NCBI GenBank assembly: GCA_965227805.1
Contig: CBDDGJ010000003.1
Location: forward strand, 186,001 to 250,000
Direction: 5' to 3'
Source: CBDDGJ01 sp965227805
Lineage (GTDB): Bacteria > Pseudomonadota > Alphaproteobacteria > RS24
DNA length: 64,000 bases
In this document: positions 17,043 through 26,334 of the stretch, one piece after another
Layout: each line of letters opens with the position of its first letter
Numbering within the stretch: position 1 is the first letter of the stretch
Notes under the pieces: generated by a model
The model's input: the letters and a program-made list of their open reading frames with translations, nothing else
Told to the model about the DNA's origin: nothing
Database searches by the model: none
Program-made: the position numbers and the translations under genes

Positions 17043-17852
17043 CTATTCACCCGTAAATTGTGCGGGGCGCTTTTCGGCAAAGGCTGCCGTGCCTTCGGCA
17101 AAATCGGCGCTGTGGCCGGCAATACGCTGCATCTGACGTTCCAGATTAAGCTGTTGTTCATATGTATTTTCCGAACTCTCCCACACCAATGTGCGGATAA
17201 GTTTCAAAGACATTGGCCCCTGAGCAAGATTTTGTGCCACCGCCCATGTTGCATCAGCCAGTGCATTATCTTCGCATAAGCGATTCACCAAGCCCCAATG
17301 TAAGGCCTGTTCTGCCGGTAAACGCTCACCCATAAGCATAAGCTCTTTTGCACGCGCCACACCAATAAGACGCGGCAATAGCCAGCTCGACCCACCATCC
17401 GGAACCAACCCAATACCGCGAAAGGCTTGTAAGAAAAAGGCCGATTTTGCTGCAATTATCATATCTCCCATCATGGCAAAACTAAAGCCCACACCCGCAG
17501 CCGGCCCATTTACCGCCGTAATGATCGGGCAGTGCAGATTCCGCAGACGCCGCAAGAGCGGATGATAAATTGTTTCCAACCCCGCCCCTAAATCGCGTGG
17601 TTTTTCAGACATATTGCTTGGCGTTGTATCATTATCGCCGTCCATAATATTCGCACCCGCACAAAAGCCACGCCCGGCACCTGTGATGATGAGGCAGCGA
17701 ATATTTTGCTTTGGGTCTTCCACCACATCTAGGGCGGCAGCAAAACCCGCTAAAAGGGGCATCGACATGGCATTTAACGCCGCCGGGTCATTTAAGGTAA
17801 GCGTTGCTATATTTTCCTTAACATCCAGTAATATTTTTTCGAACTCATACAT
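17043..17852 (-). CDS. enoyl-CoA hydratase/isomerase family protein, PaaG-like
   Basis: A 269-residue crotonase-fold protein. The oxyanion-hole segments are GRGFCAGANI (near residue 63) and GPAAGVGFSFA (near residue 118). The catalytic region reads FRGIGLVPDGGSSWLLPRLIG, where the Glu of classical hydratases is replaced, as in PaaG-type isomerases. It ends in the family motif DFAEGTAAFAEKRPAQFTG. It may act on ring-1,2-epoxyphenylacetyl-CoA or similar CoA esters, but the substrate is not certain. It is divergent from the ALDH gene at 17958 and upstream of the kwa pair on the same strand. Confidence 0.88.
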   Translation of the reverse strand: MYEFEKILLDVKENIATLTLNDPAALNAMSMPLLAGFAAALDVVEDPKQNIRCLIITGAGRGFCAGANIMDGDNDTTPSNMSEKPRDLGAGLETIYHPLLRRLRNLHCPIITAVNGPAAGVGFSFAMMGDMIIAAKSAFFLQAFRGIGLVPDGGSSWLLPRLIGVARAKELMLMGERLPAEQALHWGLVNRLCEDNALADATWAVAQNLAQGPMSLKLIRTLVWESSENTYEQQLNLERQMQRIAGHSADFAEGTAAFAEKRPAQFTGE

Positions 17853-17957
17853 TCATATATCTCCCTTAGAAATATCTTGCCTTTTTCTACACATTAGATT
17901 AGCTTATTTGCAACGAATGAAAAGGTTTATTTCTATAAATTTTGAAGGGAGAGTCCA

Positions 17958-19418
17958 ATGACTGCACAAAAACAAGCCGTAGCCACAATGCCCGATACAT
18001 CGGAAGAAGAAATTCGCCGTCTGATTGACGTGCAAAAGCGCGCCCATATTCAAGAAGGACCAATGAGCGCCAAACGCCGCATTGATATGATTGACCGTAT
18101 GATTGCCGCTCTGGTTGACCATCAGCAGGATATTGTTGATGCACTTATGGCAGATTTTGGCAATCGTAGCCGACATGCCACTTTGGCAACCGATGTGCTC
18201 AGCACAATCACACCGCTCAAACATGCTAAAAAGCATGTCAAACGCTGGATGCGCTCTTCCAAACGTAGCTCAGCGTTTCCGCTCGGTTTGTTTGGCGCCC
18301 GCACACGGGTAGATTATCAACCGCTTGGCTGTGTCGGTAATGTTGTGCCGTGGAATTTTCCATTCAATCTGGCCTTTTCGCCAAGTGGCAGTATTTTTGC
18401 CGCCGGTAATCGGACAATCATTAAACCCTCCGAATTTACACCGGAAAGCGCCATGCTTACCAAAAGCATCATTGAGAAATATTATGATGAAACTGAAGCT
18501 GCCGTAGTAACAGGCGGACCGGAAACGGGTGCTATTTTCTCTCGTATGCCGTTTGACCATTTGCTGTTTACCGGTGCCACCGCAATTGCCCATCACATTA
18601 TGCGCGGCGCGGCGGAAAATCTGGTGCCTGTAACGTTAGAGCTTGGCGGTAAATCACCCGTATTGGTTTCGGATAGTGCGGATATGAAAAAAACCGCCGC
18701 ACGGGTTATGATGGGCAAAACCCTAAATGCCGGACAAATCTGCCTCGCACCCGATTATGTGATGGTGCCCAAAGACAAAGTAGATGAATTTGTGGATGAA
18801 GCCACCCGCGCAACCGAGACAATGTTCCCGACCTTGCGTGATAATCCGGATTATACCTCAGTGGTTAATCAGCGCCATTTTGATCGGTTGAATGATTATC
18901 TGGATGATGCCCGTAAAAAAGGTGCGAAGATTGTGGAGATAAATCCGCAAAATGAAGACTTCACCCAGCAGCCACATCATAAAATTCCGCCAACCATTAT
19001 TGTCGAGCCGGAAGACGATCTGAAAGTGATGCAAGAAGAAATTTTCGGGCCGATTTTGCCGGTTAAGTCTTACGAAACAATGGATGATGCCATTGCTTAT
19101 GTGAATGATCATGAGCGCCCCTTGGGATTATATTATTTCGGCAAAGATAAAGCAGAAGAAAATAAAGTCGTCACCCGCACCACATCGGGAGGGGTTTCGG
19201 TGAATGATGTATTATCCCATATTCAGCAAGATGATGCGCCATTTGGTGGGGTCGGACCTTCTGGCACGGGCTCCTATCATGGCTGGGAAGGTTTTGTGAA
19301 TTTTAGCCATGCAAAAACTGTATTCCGCCAAACGCCAGTTGAGTTTTTGGCAGGTATATTGCGCCCGCCTTATAATGATAAATTGATCAAAATGCTGGGC
19401 ACGATGATTAAGAAATAA
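17958..19418 (+). CDS. aldehyde dehydrogenase, coniferyl-aldehyde/ALDH3-like
   Basis: A 486-residue NAD(P)-dependent aldehyde dehydrogenase. Its short N-terminus and the motifs PLGCVGNVVPWNFPFNL, IIKPSEFTPESA, LLFTGATAIAHHIM, TLELGGKSPVLVSD and catalytic Cys in NAGQICLAPDYV place it with the ALDH3/CalB (coniferyl aldehyde dehydrogenase) group. GGGAG lies 9 nt before the ATG. Expected to oxidise a medium-chain or aromatic aldehyde to the acid, matching the neighbouring hydratases and the P450s further along. A strong intrinsic terminator follows at 19475-19512. Confidence 0.93.
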   Translation: MTAQKQAVATMPDTSEEEIRRLIDVQKRAHIQEGPMSAKRRIDMIDRMIAALVDHQQDIVDALMADFGNRSRHATLATDVLSTITPLKHAKKHVKRWMRSSKRSSAFPLGLFGARTRVDYQPLGCVGNVVPWNFPFNLAFSPSGSIFAAGNRTIIKPSEFTPESAMLTKSIIEKYYDETEAAVVTGGPETGAIFSRMPFDHLLFTGATAIAHHIMRGAAENLVPVTLELGGKSPVLVSDSADMKKTAARVMMGKTLNAGQICLAPDYVMVPKDKVDEFVDEATRATETMFPTLRDNPDYTSVVNQRHFDRLNDYLDDARKKGAKIVEINPQNEDFTQQPHHKIPPTIIVEPEDDLKVMQEEIFGPILPVKSYETMDDAIAYVNDHERPLGLYYFGKDKAEENKVVTRTTSGGVSVNDVLSHIQQDDAPFGGVGPSGTGSYHGWEGFVNFSHAKTVFRQTPVEFLAGILRPPYNDKLIKMLGTMIKK

Positions 19419-19474
19419 GGGATTGAGCCATAAGGTTTGCATATTCCCCTTATATAATAAGATAGCGATATTAG

Positions 19475-19512
19475 AAGGCAGCTAAACGAGTTATGCTCTT
19501 AGCTGCCTTTTT
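19475..19512 (+). terminator. intrinsic terminator after the ALDH gene
   Basis: AAGGCAGCTAA and TTAGCTGCCTT form a perfect 11-bp stem with a 13-nt loop, followed by a T-run. It lies 57 nt after the ALDH stop. Confidence 0.9.
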
Positions 19513-19760
19513 GCCAGCAACAAGAATAAAAGCATGTTCCATAGCAAGTAAGACAGGCGTCTCATTCGCGCCCGTGCGGGGCGCGTAGTCGCGTGCAGTT
19601 AAGTATAAGCAATATGTGTGATGGCGGATGCGCGGCTATGGACTCGCCTATGGATTCGCCTATGAATCAGGGGGCAATCACGCGCGCAAAGCAAAGCCGC
19701 TTTCAGCATGTGCGGGCATATATTAAACTGGCTTACATATAGCAAAACGATTGCAAAACT
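19513..19760. other. gene-free interval between convergent ALDH and hydratase genes
   Basis: No open frame or RNA gene is recognised. It holds a GC-rich hairpin (CGCGCCC at 19567-19573 with GGGCGCG at 19579-19585) and a short direct repeat with the theme CTATGGA-T/C-TCGC near 19640-19665. It may be a worn intergenic repeat; no function is visible. Confidence 0.35.
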
Positions 19761-20528
19761 CTATTTGCCTTTCCACACAGGCGGACGTTTTTGGGCAAAG
19801 GCCAGTGGGCCTTCCTGCGCGTCTTCACTCACATAAACCGGCTCAAATAACGCCTCGCCAATTTCCAAAGACTCATCCCATGCGCGCTTCGCCACAGCAT
19901 ACACCATGCGCTTACCCGCCTGCACCGAAAGCGGGGCATTGTCTGCAATACCCTTTGCAATGCGGCGGGCTTCATCTTGCAACTCAGCCAAAGGCACAAC
20001 TTTATTGACCAAGCCAATATCATAAGCGCGTGCCGCACTAATTGGCTCGCCGGTAATCAATAGCTGCATCGCAATGCGTGGCGGAATAAGCCATGGCAAA
20101 GGCCCCGCCCAAGGCGCGCCACGTCCACGCTTCGCCTCGGTAATCGCAAATTTTGCATTTTCAGCCGCAATACATAAATCACATTGCTGCGCCAGTAAAA
20201 ACCCGCCCGCATAAGCAAAGCCATTTACCACCGCGATAATCGGCTTATCACTATGCACAGTGCGGTTCCAATAGGGAATAAAATCGGGGGGCGGCACTTT
20301 CAACTGCATTGCCGACATTTCTTTTAAGTCCCCACCAGCACAAAAGACCTTCTCGCCCACCGCTGTAAGAATAGCAACCAGAGCATTATCATCCTGAGCA
20401 AAACGCGCAAATGCTGCCGTAAGCCCATCGCGCATAGCCGTATTAAGCGCATTATGTGCCTCCGGCCTGTCCAGCGTGATGGTCGCAATCTGGTCTTTGA
20501 CCTCATATTTTACGGGTATTTCTGACAT
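19761..20528 (-). CDS. enoyl-CoA hydratase/isomerase family protein
   Basis: A 255-residue crotonase-fold protein. Seen are ATITLDRPEAHNALNTAM at the N-terminus, the oxyanion segments VFCAGGDLKEMSA and GFAYAGGFLLAQQCDL, and EAKRGRGAPWAGPLPWLIP in the catalytic region. It ends in the family signature EGPLAFAQKRPPVWKGK. The active-site pattern is unlike textbook crotonase, so hydratase, isomerase or decarboxylase activity is undecided. It lies 98 nt downstream of the ALDH at 20627 on the same strand, suggesting a common catabolic unit. Confidence 0.88.
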   Translation of the reverse strand: MSEIPVKYEVKDQIATITLDRPEAHNALNTAMRDGLTAAFARFAQDDNALVAILTAVGEKVFCAGGDLKEMSAMQLKVPPPDFIPYWNRTVHSDKPIIAVVNGFAYAGGFLLAQQCDLCIAAENAKFAITEAKRGRGAPWAGPLPWLIPPRIAMQLLITGEPISAARAYDIGLVNKVVPLAELQDEARRIAKGIADNAPLSVQAGKRMVYAVAKRAWDESLEIGEALFEPVYVSEDAQEGPLAFAQKRPPVWKGK

Positions 20529-20626
20529 ACATCCCTCAAAAATTTACGCGCCCCTGCTACATGTTATGTAAACATATAACCGGCACGCGTAAAACATGTG
20601 TTAAAGCTAATCGTTAAGCCATATTA

Positions 20627-22057
20627 TTATTCGGCTGCATACCCCATAACGGCTTTAACTTCCAAAAACTCTTCAAAGCCATGATCGCCCCATTCACGCC
20701 CATTGCCCGATTGACCATAACCGCCAAAAGGGGCATTGACATCTGGCCCGGTGCCGTTCAAATGCACATTACCCGTGCGTAAGCGTGATGCCACATCGCG
20801 GGCACGATTTATATCGCCCGACTGCACATAACCCGAAAGCCCGTAAACTGTGTCATTGGCAATCTCAACTGCCTGGTCTTCATCTTCATATTTAAGAATA
20901 GACAGCACAGGCCCGAACACTTCCTCGCGCGCAATGGTCATATCATTGGTGACATTAGCAAAAATTGTTGGCTTCACATAATAGCCAGCATTCAGGCCAT
21001 CCGGCTTGCCCGGGCCACCGCATACCAATTCTGCACCTTCCTCAATCGCTGTTTCAATAAGGCCCTGAATTTTGTTAAATTGCGTCTCACTCACAACGGG
21101 TCCAATTTTGCTTTCGGCAGATTTTGGATCACCAACCTTAACCGTTGCTGCGGCTTCGCGGGCAATGTCCACCACCTCATCATGCCGTTTGGCGGGCACC
21201 AACATACGTGTCGGCGCATTACAGGACTGCCCTGAATTCATAAAGCACTGGCTCACACCAGCAGCTACAGATTTTTGAAAATCTGCATCATCCAAAATGA
21301 TATTGGCTGACTTACCACCAAGCTCTTGCGCGACGCGCTTTACTGTATCAGCAGATGATTTCGCCACCATAACGCCCGCCCGCGTTGAACCGGTAAAGGA
21401 CATCATATCAATATCCGGATGCTGCGACATCGCCTCACCCACACTCGGCCCATCACCATTTACCAGATTAAATACACCTGCTGGCACACCAGCCTCATGC
21501 AAAATATCTGCCCATAATGCAGCATTAAGTGGCGCAATCTCGGAAGGTTTGAGCACCATTGTGCACCCCGCCGCCAAAGCAGGGGCAACTTTACATGCTA
21601 TCTGATTGATCGGCCAGTTCCATGGTGTGATAAGCCCGCACACGCCAACCGGTTCTTTCGCAATCATTGTTGTGCCGCGTTGCTCTTCAAACTTATATGA
21701 AGCCAAGATTTGCCGTGTGGTTGCCAAATGGGCAAGCCCCATTGCCGCTTGTGCAGCTGTTGCCAGCCACATTGGCGCCCCCATTTCATTGGAGATGGTT
21801 TCGGCCACTTCATCTTTACGCTTATCATAAGCGGCCATAATGGCATCCAACAAATCCAGACGCTCCTGCACGCTGCTACGTGAAAAAGCAGGAAAGGTTT
21901 TTTTCGCGGCGGCCACAGCCTTATTCACATCGTCAACATTGCCGAGCATAATCTGCCCGATAACTTGCTCATTGGCCGGGTTAATAACATCAAACGGTTT
22001 GGGGTCACTTGGGTCCACCCATGCACCGTCAATATAAAATTTCAAGCAATTATCCAT
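20627..22057 (-). CDS. NAD(P)-dependent aldehyde dehydrogenase
   Basis: A 476-residue ALDH of the broad-substrate class. The cofactor and active-site motifs are complete: VCGLITPWNWPINQIACK, VLKPSEIAPLNA, FTGSTRAGVMVAKS, ELGGKSANIILDDAD (general-base Glu) and catalytic Cys in NSGQSCNAPTRM, then EEVFGPVLSI. The C-terminus FGGYGQSGNGREWGDHGFEE is like aldehyde dehydrogenases paired with P450 or alcohol dehydrogenase genes in terpenoid and alkane oxidation. It begins a minus-strand unit with the hydratase at 19761. Confidence 0.93.
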   Translation of the reverse strand: MDNCLKFYIDGAWVDPSDPKPFDVINPANEQVIGQIMLGNVDDVNKAVAAAKKTFPAFSRSSVQERLDLLDAIMAAYDKRKDEVAETISNEMGAPMWLATAAQAAMGLAHLATTRQILASYKFEEQRGTTMIAKEPVGVCGLITPWNWPINQIACKVAPALAAGCTMVLKPSEIAPLNAALWADILHEAGVPAGVFNLVNGDGPSVGEAMSQHPDIDMMSFTGSTRAGVMVAKSSADTVKRVAQELGGKSANIILDDADFQKSVAAGVSQCFMNSGQSCNAPTRMLVPAKRHDEVVDIAREAAATVKVGDPKSAESKIGPVVSETQFNKIQGLIETAIEEGAELVCGGPGKPDGLNAGYYVKPTIFANVTNDMTIAREEVFGPVLSILKYEDEDQAVEIANDTVYGLSGYVQSGDINRARDVASRLRTGNVHLNGTGPDVNAPFGGYGQSGNGREWGDHGFEEFLEVKAVMGYAAE

Positions 22058-22273
22058 AAATCTACTCCCTATCTCATCTAATGCTTAATGCCTATGTTGC
22101 CACAAATTTTTATATAATCAAGTCTATTTTGCATAATTAGAAAAATCAAAATACGCCATATGGCAATTATTTTGGTGCATATAATATGTGACATAAATAC
22201 AACAATTAGTTGTTATTTAAAATTATTCTATTTTTAGTATTGAAAATATTTTTTTACGCACTATATTAATAAT

Positions 22274-22380
22274 TGTCGATTCTGCAAAAGAATTGACCCT
22301 CCCTGTGTCGGATGCTCTATGTCATGGTCCCTCAGCTCCGACACTTAGGCCGTAGTCTCCTCAAGGCTACGGCCTTACTT
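22274..22380 (+). ncRNA. candidate small RNA with two stable hairpins
   Basis: The plus strand has GTGTCGGA (22305-22312) pairing perfectly with TCCGACAC (22337-22344). Two bases later comes AGGCCGTAG (22347-22355) pairing with CTACGGCCT (22367-22375), then TACTTTT, a terminator-like end. A plausible promoter lies upstream: TTGAAA at 22240 and TATATT at 22262, 16 nt apart, giving a start near 22274. No RNA family is recognised. The gap of 323 nt otherwise holds only AT-rich DNA. On the opposite strand the second hairpin could serve the gene that ends at 22381... but that gene's transcript has no U-run there. Confidence 0.45.
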
Positions 22381-23664
22381 TTAGCTTAATGCATCTTGAA
22401 TTTTATGCGCGAGTAGCCAGATGCGATCACGCCCCCAGCTTGCAAATAGCTCTTTTCCATCTTCATCAAGCAGCCGGAAAGAAGGCACACCCCACAAGCC
22501 GCTTGCAAGCAGGTCTACGCGATTTTGTTCAATGTCTTCTTCCCATGCAGGATTATCAAGATGAACAGCCGCCTCGCTCCATTCCAGCCCGGCGCGGTCA
22601 ATCGCTTTTTTAAGGCCGGCAATTTGCCCCATATCTTCACCCTCAGACCAGGCGAGTTGGCAAAAAGCATGCAAAAATTCTTTTTCCTTGCCGTGAGCTT
22701 TGGCATAGGGAAATAGCGAATAGCATCGCCGCACCGGTTCGCCTACGGGGTCGCAAATATTGCCAAAGGGAACGCCGATGCGATCGGCTTCGCGTTTAGT
22801 ATCGGGCAAAATATACAGCCCCTTTCGGGTAGGCACAGGCAAGCCTCGCATCACCATCGGTAAGACAGGGCGCACATGCATATTGATTGGATAATGATTG
22901 GGCAAATCGAAAACCTCCGGCATAGCAACATAGCTATAGGGGCTACGTGCCGAGGGGAAAAACTCAACCGTAAGCCGCCTTTGTGCCGGACGCCCCATAA
23001 AGGCTGGGCGCTGCATATGCACGCTAACCCGCGTTTTATCTTGCTTAAGCTGCCCGTCTTTACACAGCATATCTTCCAAATAAGGCAAGCGATCAACGCC
23101 CCAAAACCAAACACTTTCATAGTAAAACATGGCCCCCAAATAATGGCCATCCTTATCGCGAAGGGCTGTTCCTTGTTCAATAAGCGCTTCGGCCGCTTGT
23201 TTAGAGGCAAGCGGAAATGCCTCCAGCGCGGCTTTATCTTCTGCCCAATAGGCAGCCCCGATTTCAACCACCATCGCAAGCGGGTCTTCACATGCCGCAA
23301 GAGCACGCATCCCCAACCAATATAAATCAGCATCAGGCTGTTTGCCTTTATCGGTAAATGTAAGCGCATGATAGGGGGCAATATCTGCCGAATCCTTGCG
23401 GGCAAAGTCTTGTAACGCCACGCGCTCGGGCGCAACATCATCCTCAGGTTGCGCCACCATATAGACGTCAATCTCACTATTATAGGCAGCACGCAAAGCG
23501 GCTAATTTTTGGGCAGCCAAATGGCTATAAGGATCATCAAGCTGATAAAAGAAATTGACTTTCCCCCCCTTGCCTGCCATGCGTGCGCGAAAGCGACGCA
23601 ATTTCATCAATGTCGGCGATGTCATAAAGCGGGCAATAAGCGGTGTTATTTTTTTATAGGCCAT
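22381..23664 (-). CDS. two-domain DsbA/2-hydroxychromene-2-carboxylate isomerase-like protein
   Basis: A 427-residue protein with two thioredoxin-like modules of the DsbA/HCCA-isomerase (kappa GST) family. The first begins at VNFFYQLDDPYSHLAA (about residue 36) and the second at LTVEFFPSARSPYSYVA (about residue 225). The second shows the GVPSFRLLDEDGKELF cis-Pro strand and the closing WGRDRIWLL. Neither has a CxxC motif; the Ser/Asp positions fit glutathione-dependent isomerase relatives and not disulphide oxidases. Typical members are about 200 residues, so this is a tandem fusion. It is last in a minus-strand run with HIT, MBL and serine hydrolase genes. Confidence 0.82.
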   Translation of the reverse strand: MAYKKITPLIARFMTSPTLMKLRRFRARMAGKGGKVNFFYQLDDPYSHLAAQKLAALRAAYNSEIDVYMVAQPEDDVAPERVALQDFARKDSADIAPYHALTFTDKGKQPDADLYWLGMRALAACEDPLAMVVEIGAAYWAEDKAALEAFPLASKQAAEALIEQGTALRDKDGHYLGAMFYYESVWFWGVDRLPYLEDMLCKDGQLKQDKTRVSVHMQRPAFMGRPAQRRLTVEFFPSARSPYSYVAMPEVFDLPNHYPINMHVRPVLPMVMRGLPVPTRKGLYILPDTKREADRIGVPFGNICDPVGEPVRRCYSLFPYAKAHGKEKEFLHAFCQLAWSEGEDMGQIAGLKKAIDRAGLEWSEAAVHLDNPAWEEDIEQNRVDLLASGLWGVPSFRLLDEDGKELFASWGRDRIWLLAHKIQDALS

Positions 23665-23695
23665 GATTTTTTATAAAAGCTGTTTTTGATTCCGT

Positions 23696-24121
23696 CTAGT
23701 CATTTACATTTGATACAGGCAATAAAGTTTCCTGTAAATCAGAAATAAAGGTCTCGGCCTGTTCTTGGGGATATGGCACGGCCGCGCCTATGCCCCATAT
23801 AGGTTTTGGCCAGGCAACATCATCATTATGGCGGGCAATAATATGAATATGTAGCTGGTGCACCATATTGCCCAGCGCGGCAACATTCATTTTATCTGCC
23901 TTGCACAGCTGCATGAGCGTGCGCGATATAAAAGCAACTTCATCAAGCACAATTATATAGTCATCGCGGGAAAGCTCATGTAACTCGCTTATGCCTGCGC
24001 GCTGTGGCACAGCGATAAGCCACGGGAAACGCGCATCATTGATAAGCCGAATTTCAGATATATTCAGCACACAAACAGGCAGACTATCTGCGGCTAGCTG
24101 TGCATCGAGCATAAAGCCCAT
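23696..24121 (-). CDS. HIT-family (histidine triad) nucleotide-binding protein
   Basis: A 141-residue HIT-domain protein. The triad sits in MVHQLHIHIIARHNDD, and the N-terminal half carries FPWLIAVPQRAG and ELHELSRDD, as in the hydrolase branch acting on nucleotide phosphoramidates or dinucleoside polyphosphates. The start codon overlaps the MBL stop (TAATG), so translation is coupled. It is part of the four-gene minus-strand run 26079 to 22381. Confidence 0.92.
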   Translation of the reverse strand: MGFMLDAQLAADSLPVCVLNISEIRLINDARFPWLIAVPQRAGISELHELSRDDYIIVLDEVAFISRTLMQLCKADKMNVAALGNMVHQLHIHIIARHNDDVAWPKPIWGIGAAVPYPQEQAETFISDLQETLLPVSNVND

Positions 24122-24768
24122 TAGTCAACCATCATATCCGAAACAAAAGGGTTGGTTTTGCGCTCAAACCCAAAATTTGAGGTCGGCCCATGGCCAGGAA
24201 TAAATGTGACATCTTCCCCCAAAGGCCATAATCTCTGCGTTATAGAGGTGATAAGCTGCTGGTGATCCCCGCGTGGAAAATCTGTGCGCCCGATTGACCC
24301 CTTAAATAACACATCCCCCACAATCGCAATTTTATCTTGCGGTTGATAAAATACCACATGCCCCGGCGTATGCCCGGGGCAATGAATCACATCAAACTCA
24401 ACGCCCGCCGCCTCTATTTTATCCCCATGCACGAGCCATTGGTCGGATTCAAATGCACCACCACATTCCAGGCCATATTGTGCGGCCTGTTTGGGCAAAT
24501 CATCAATTAAAAATTTATCATCATAATGCGGGCCAATAATCGGAATATCCAATTCGCGCGCCAAAGCCGCCACCATAGCTGCATGGTCAAGATGCCCATG
24601 CGTGACCACTATTTTTTCCAGCACAATATGATTATCAGCAATAAATTTCTTTATCACATCAAGATTGCCGCCAGGGTCGCTAATTGCCCCTTGCATTGTG
24701 TCTTCATTCCAGAAAATTGTGCAATTTTGCTGAAGCGGTGTTACCGGAATAATCTGATAGCGCAGCAT
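24121..24768 (-). CDS. MBL-fold hydrolase, glyoxalase II-like
   Basis: A 215-residue metallo-beta-lactamase-fold hydrolase of the YcbL/GloB-like group. It shows THGHLDHAAMVAAL (the HxHxDH zinc motif), HCPGHTPGHVVFY, VGDVLFKGSIGRTDFPRG and the last ligand in FIPGHGPTS. Such enzymes hydrolyse thioesters including S-lactoylglutathione. The start is 3 nt after the serine hydrolase stop, and the stop overlaps the HIT start. Confidence 0.94.
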   Translation of the reverse strand: MLRYQIIPVTPLQQNCTIFWNEDTMQGAISDPGGNLDVIKKFIADNHIVLEKIVVTHGHLDHAAMVAALARELDIPIIGPHYDDKFLIDDLPKQAAQYGLECGGAFESDQWLVHGDKIEAAGVEFDVIHCPGHTPGHVVFYQPQDKIAIVGDVLFKGSIGRTDFPRGDHQQLITSITQRLWPLGEDVTFIPGHGPTSNFGFERKTNPFVSDMMVD

Positions 24769-24771
24769 GGT

Positions 24772-26079
24772 TTATTCTTCCACCATCGCTTGATAGGTTA
24801 AAACCCGTATCTGTTCTCTTAATTGCGTAAGATGCGGAATGCTTTGCGTCATGAAAATCACAATCATATCTTTTTCGGGGTCTATCCAAAAGACTGTGCC
24901 TGCCGCACCCCCCCAATAATAAGAACCATTGGAAAGGGGGCTGGCTGCAAGGCCGCGATCGGTAATCACGCCAAAACCCAAACCAAAACCAACGCCGTCT
25001 CTTGGTGCACTTTGCCCGATAGAATGCGGGTTAGGCAGTGAACCAAGAACATCGCTACGCATCAGCTTTACAGTATCGGGCGCCAGCAAGCGTTTACCAT
25101 CCAAGTCACCACCATTTAGCAGCATGCGTGCAAAGCGCAAATAGTCTTGGGTGGTAGAAAGCAGGCCACCGCCGCCCGATTGCAAGCGTGCCCCTTGCTG
25201 ATAAGGTTCATTAAATTGTGCCATAGCAGGTTCAAGCCCCGGGCCGGTTGGTCGCGCGGCAAAACCCTTTGTCTCAAATTGCGCCGCAATCCCCACGGGC
25301 GAATAAAGCGTTGCCACACGATGCGCTTTTTCCGGATCAATGGTAAAACCTGTATCTTGCATATTAAGCGGCGTAAAAATGCGCTCTTGTAAAAATTCAC
25401 CATAGCTTTGCCCAGAAACCACTTCCACCAAACGCGATAATATGTCGGTAGCAACACTATAATGCCAGCGTGTATCGGGTTCGAATAAAAGGGGTATTGT
25501 GCCAAGGTCGGTTACGAAATCACCCAGCGTTTTATCTGCTTGTTGCAAAAGCCCTTTCATTAGATATTTTCTATCAACCGGTGAGTCATGGAAAAACCCA
25601 TAGGTAAAGCCGGCCTTATGCGCCAATAAATCTTCAATCGTGGGTTGGCGTGCTGTTTTCGGCGATATAATACCCAAACCACCCGAATTATAAACGGTCA
25701 AATCGGCAAGTTCAGGAATATATTTCCCGATTGGGTCGCTCAGTAAAAACTTACCCTCTTCATAAAGCATCATGACAGCCACGCTGGTTATGGGTTTGGT
25801 CATGGAATAAATACGATAAATGGCATCTTCCGGCATTGGATCACCTGCTGCTTTATCGCGCACGCCCCATGTTTTGGAATATACAACCCGCTCATTTTGG
25901 TAAATCAGCGCTTGTCCACCGGCCATAATATCTTGCTCAACCGCTTGGTTCATATGTGCATCAATGCGCGCCAAACGCTCTTCACTAAACGCGATATGCC
26001 CATCATTAAAAAAGCCGCTATGAGTGGCTGCAAAAAACAAAGCAAATCCGATAAGAATACCGGCTATAATTCGTCCCAT
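24772..26079 (-). CDS. beta-lactamase-family serine hydrolase
   Basis: A 435-residue class C beta-lactamase-like hydrolase (esterase or DD-peptidase type). The nucleophile motif SMTK is at residues 92-95, the Tyr motif is in WHYSVATDIL, and GLGFGV and YYWGGAAGTVFWIDP lie near the C-terminus. An N-terminal hydrophobic segment (residues 3-19) suggests export or membrane anchoring. The ATG at 26079 is chosen over one at 26142 because AAAGGATAT precedes it and it puts the signal at the N-terminus. First gene of the run with MBL, HIT and the DsbA-like gene. Confidence 0.92.
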   Translation of the reverse strand: MGRIIAGILIGFALFFAATHSGFFNDGHIAFSEERLARIDAHMNQAVEQDIMAGGQALIYQNERVVYSKTWGVRDKAAGDPMPEDAIYRIYSMTKPITSVAVMMLYEEGKFLLSDPIGKYIPELADLTVYNSGGLGIISPKTARQPTIEDLLAHKAGFTYGFFHDSPVDRKYLMKGLLQQADKTLGDFVTDLGTIPLLFEPDTRWHYSVATDILSRLVEVVSGQSYGEFLQERIFTPLNMQDTGFTIDPEKAHRVATLYSPVGIAAQFETKGFAARPTGPGLEPAMAQFNEPYQQGARLQSGGGGLLSTTQDYLRFARMLLNGGDLDGKRLLAPDTVKLMRSDVLGSLPNPHSIGQSAPRDGVGFGLGFGVITDRGLAASPLSNGSYYWGGAAGTVFWIDPEKDMIVIFMTQSIPHLTQLREQIRVLTYQAMVEE

Positions 26080-26334
26080 AATATATCCTTTAACGAGATG
26101 TAATATATAGATTGTTCTAGCAAAGTTATTGTTAAGAAACAAGAAAATTTAAGACACGGATTATATGAGGTTACCCTATTGGTTTTTCTTTTTTTTGGGT
26201 GCTACACATTCCTGACGGAATGACGCACCTAACCCAAAACCCGCGAACAAGCTCTTTTTCTTTTCTGTTGCAGGCGCGCGCATGGGCGAAAAAACACCAT
26301 TTTACTTTGCCCCAAAATCATGTAGACTAACGCT

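Noticed and set aside
19513..19760. Possible mobile-element scar with short direct repeats
   Set aside because: No transposase remnant, terminal inverted repeats or target duplication could be seen.
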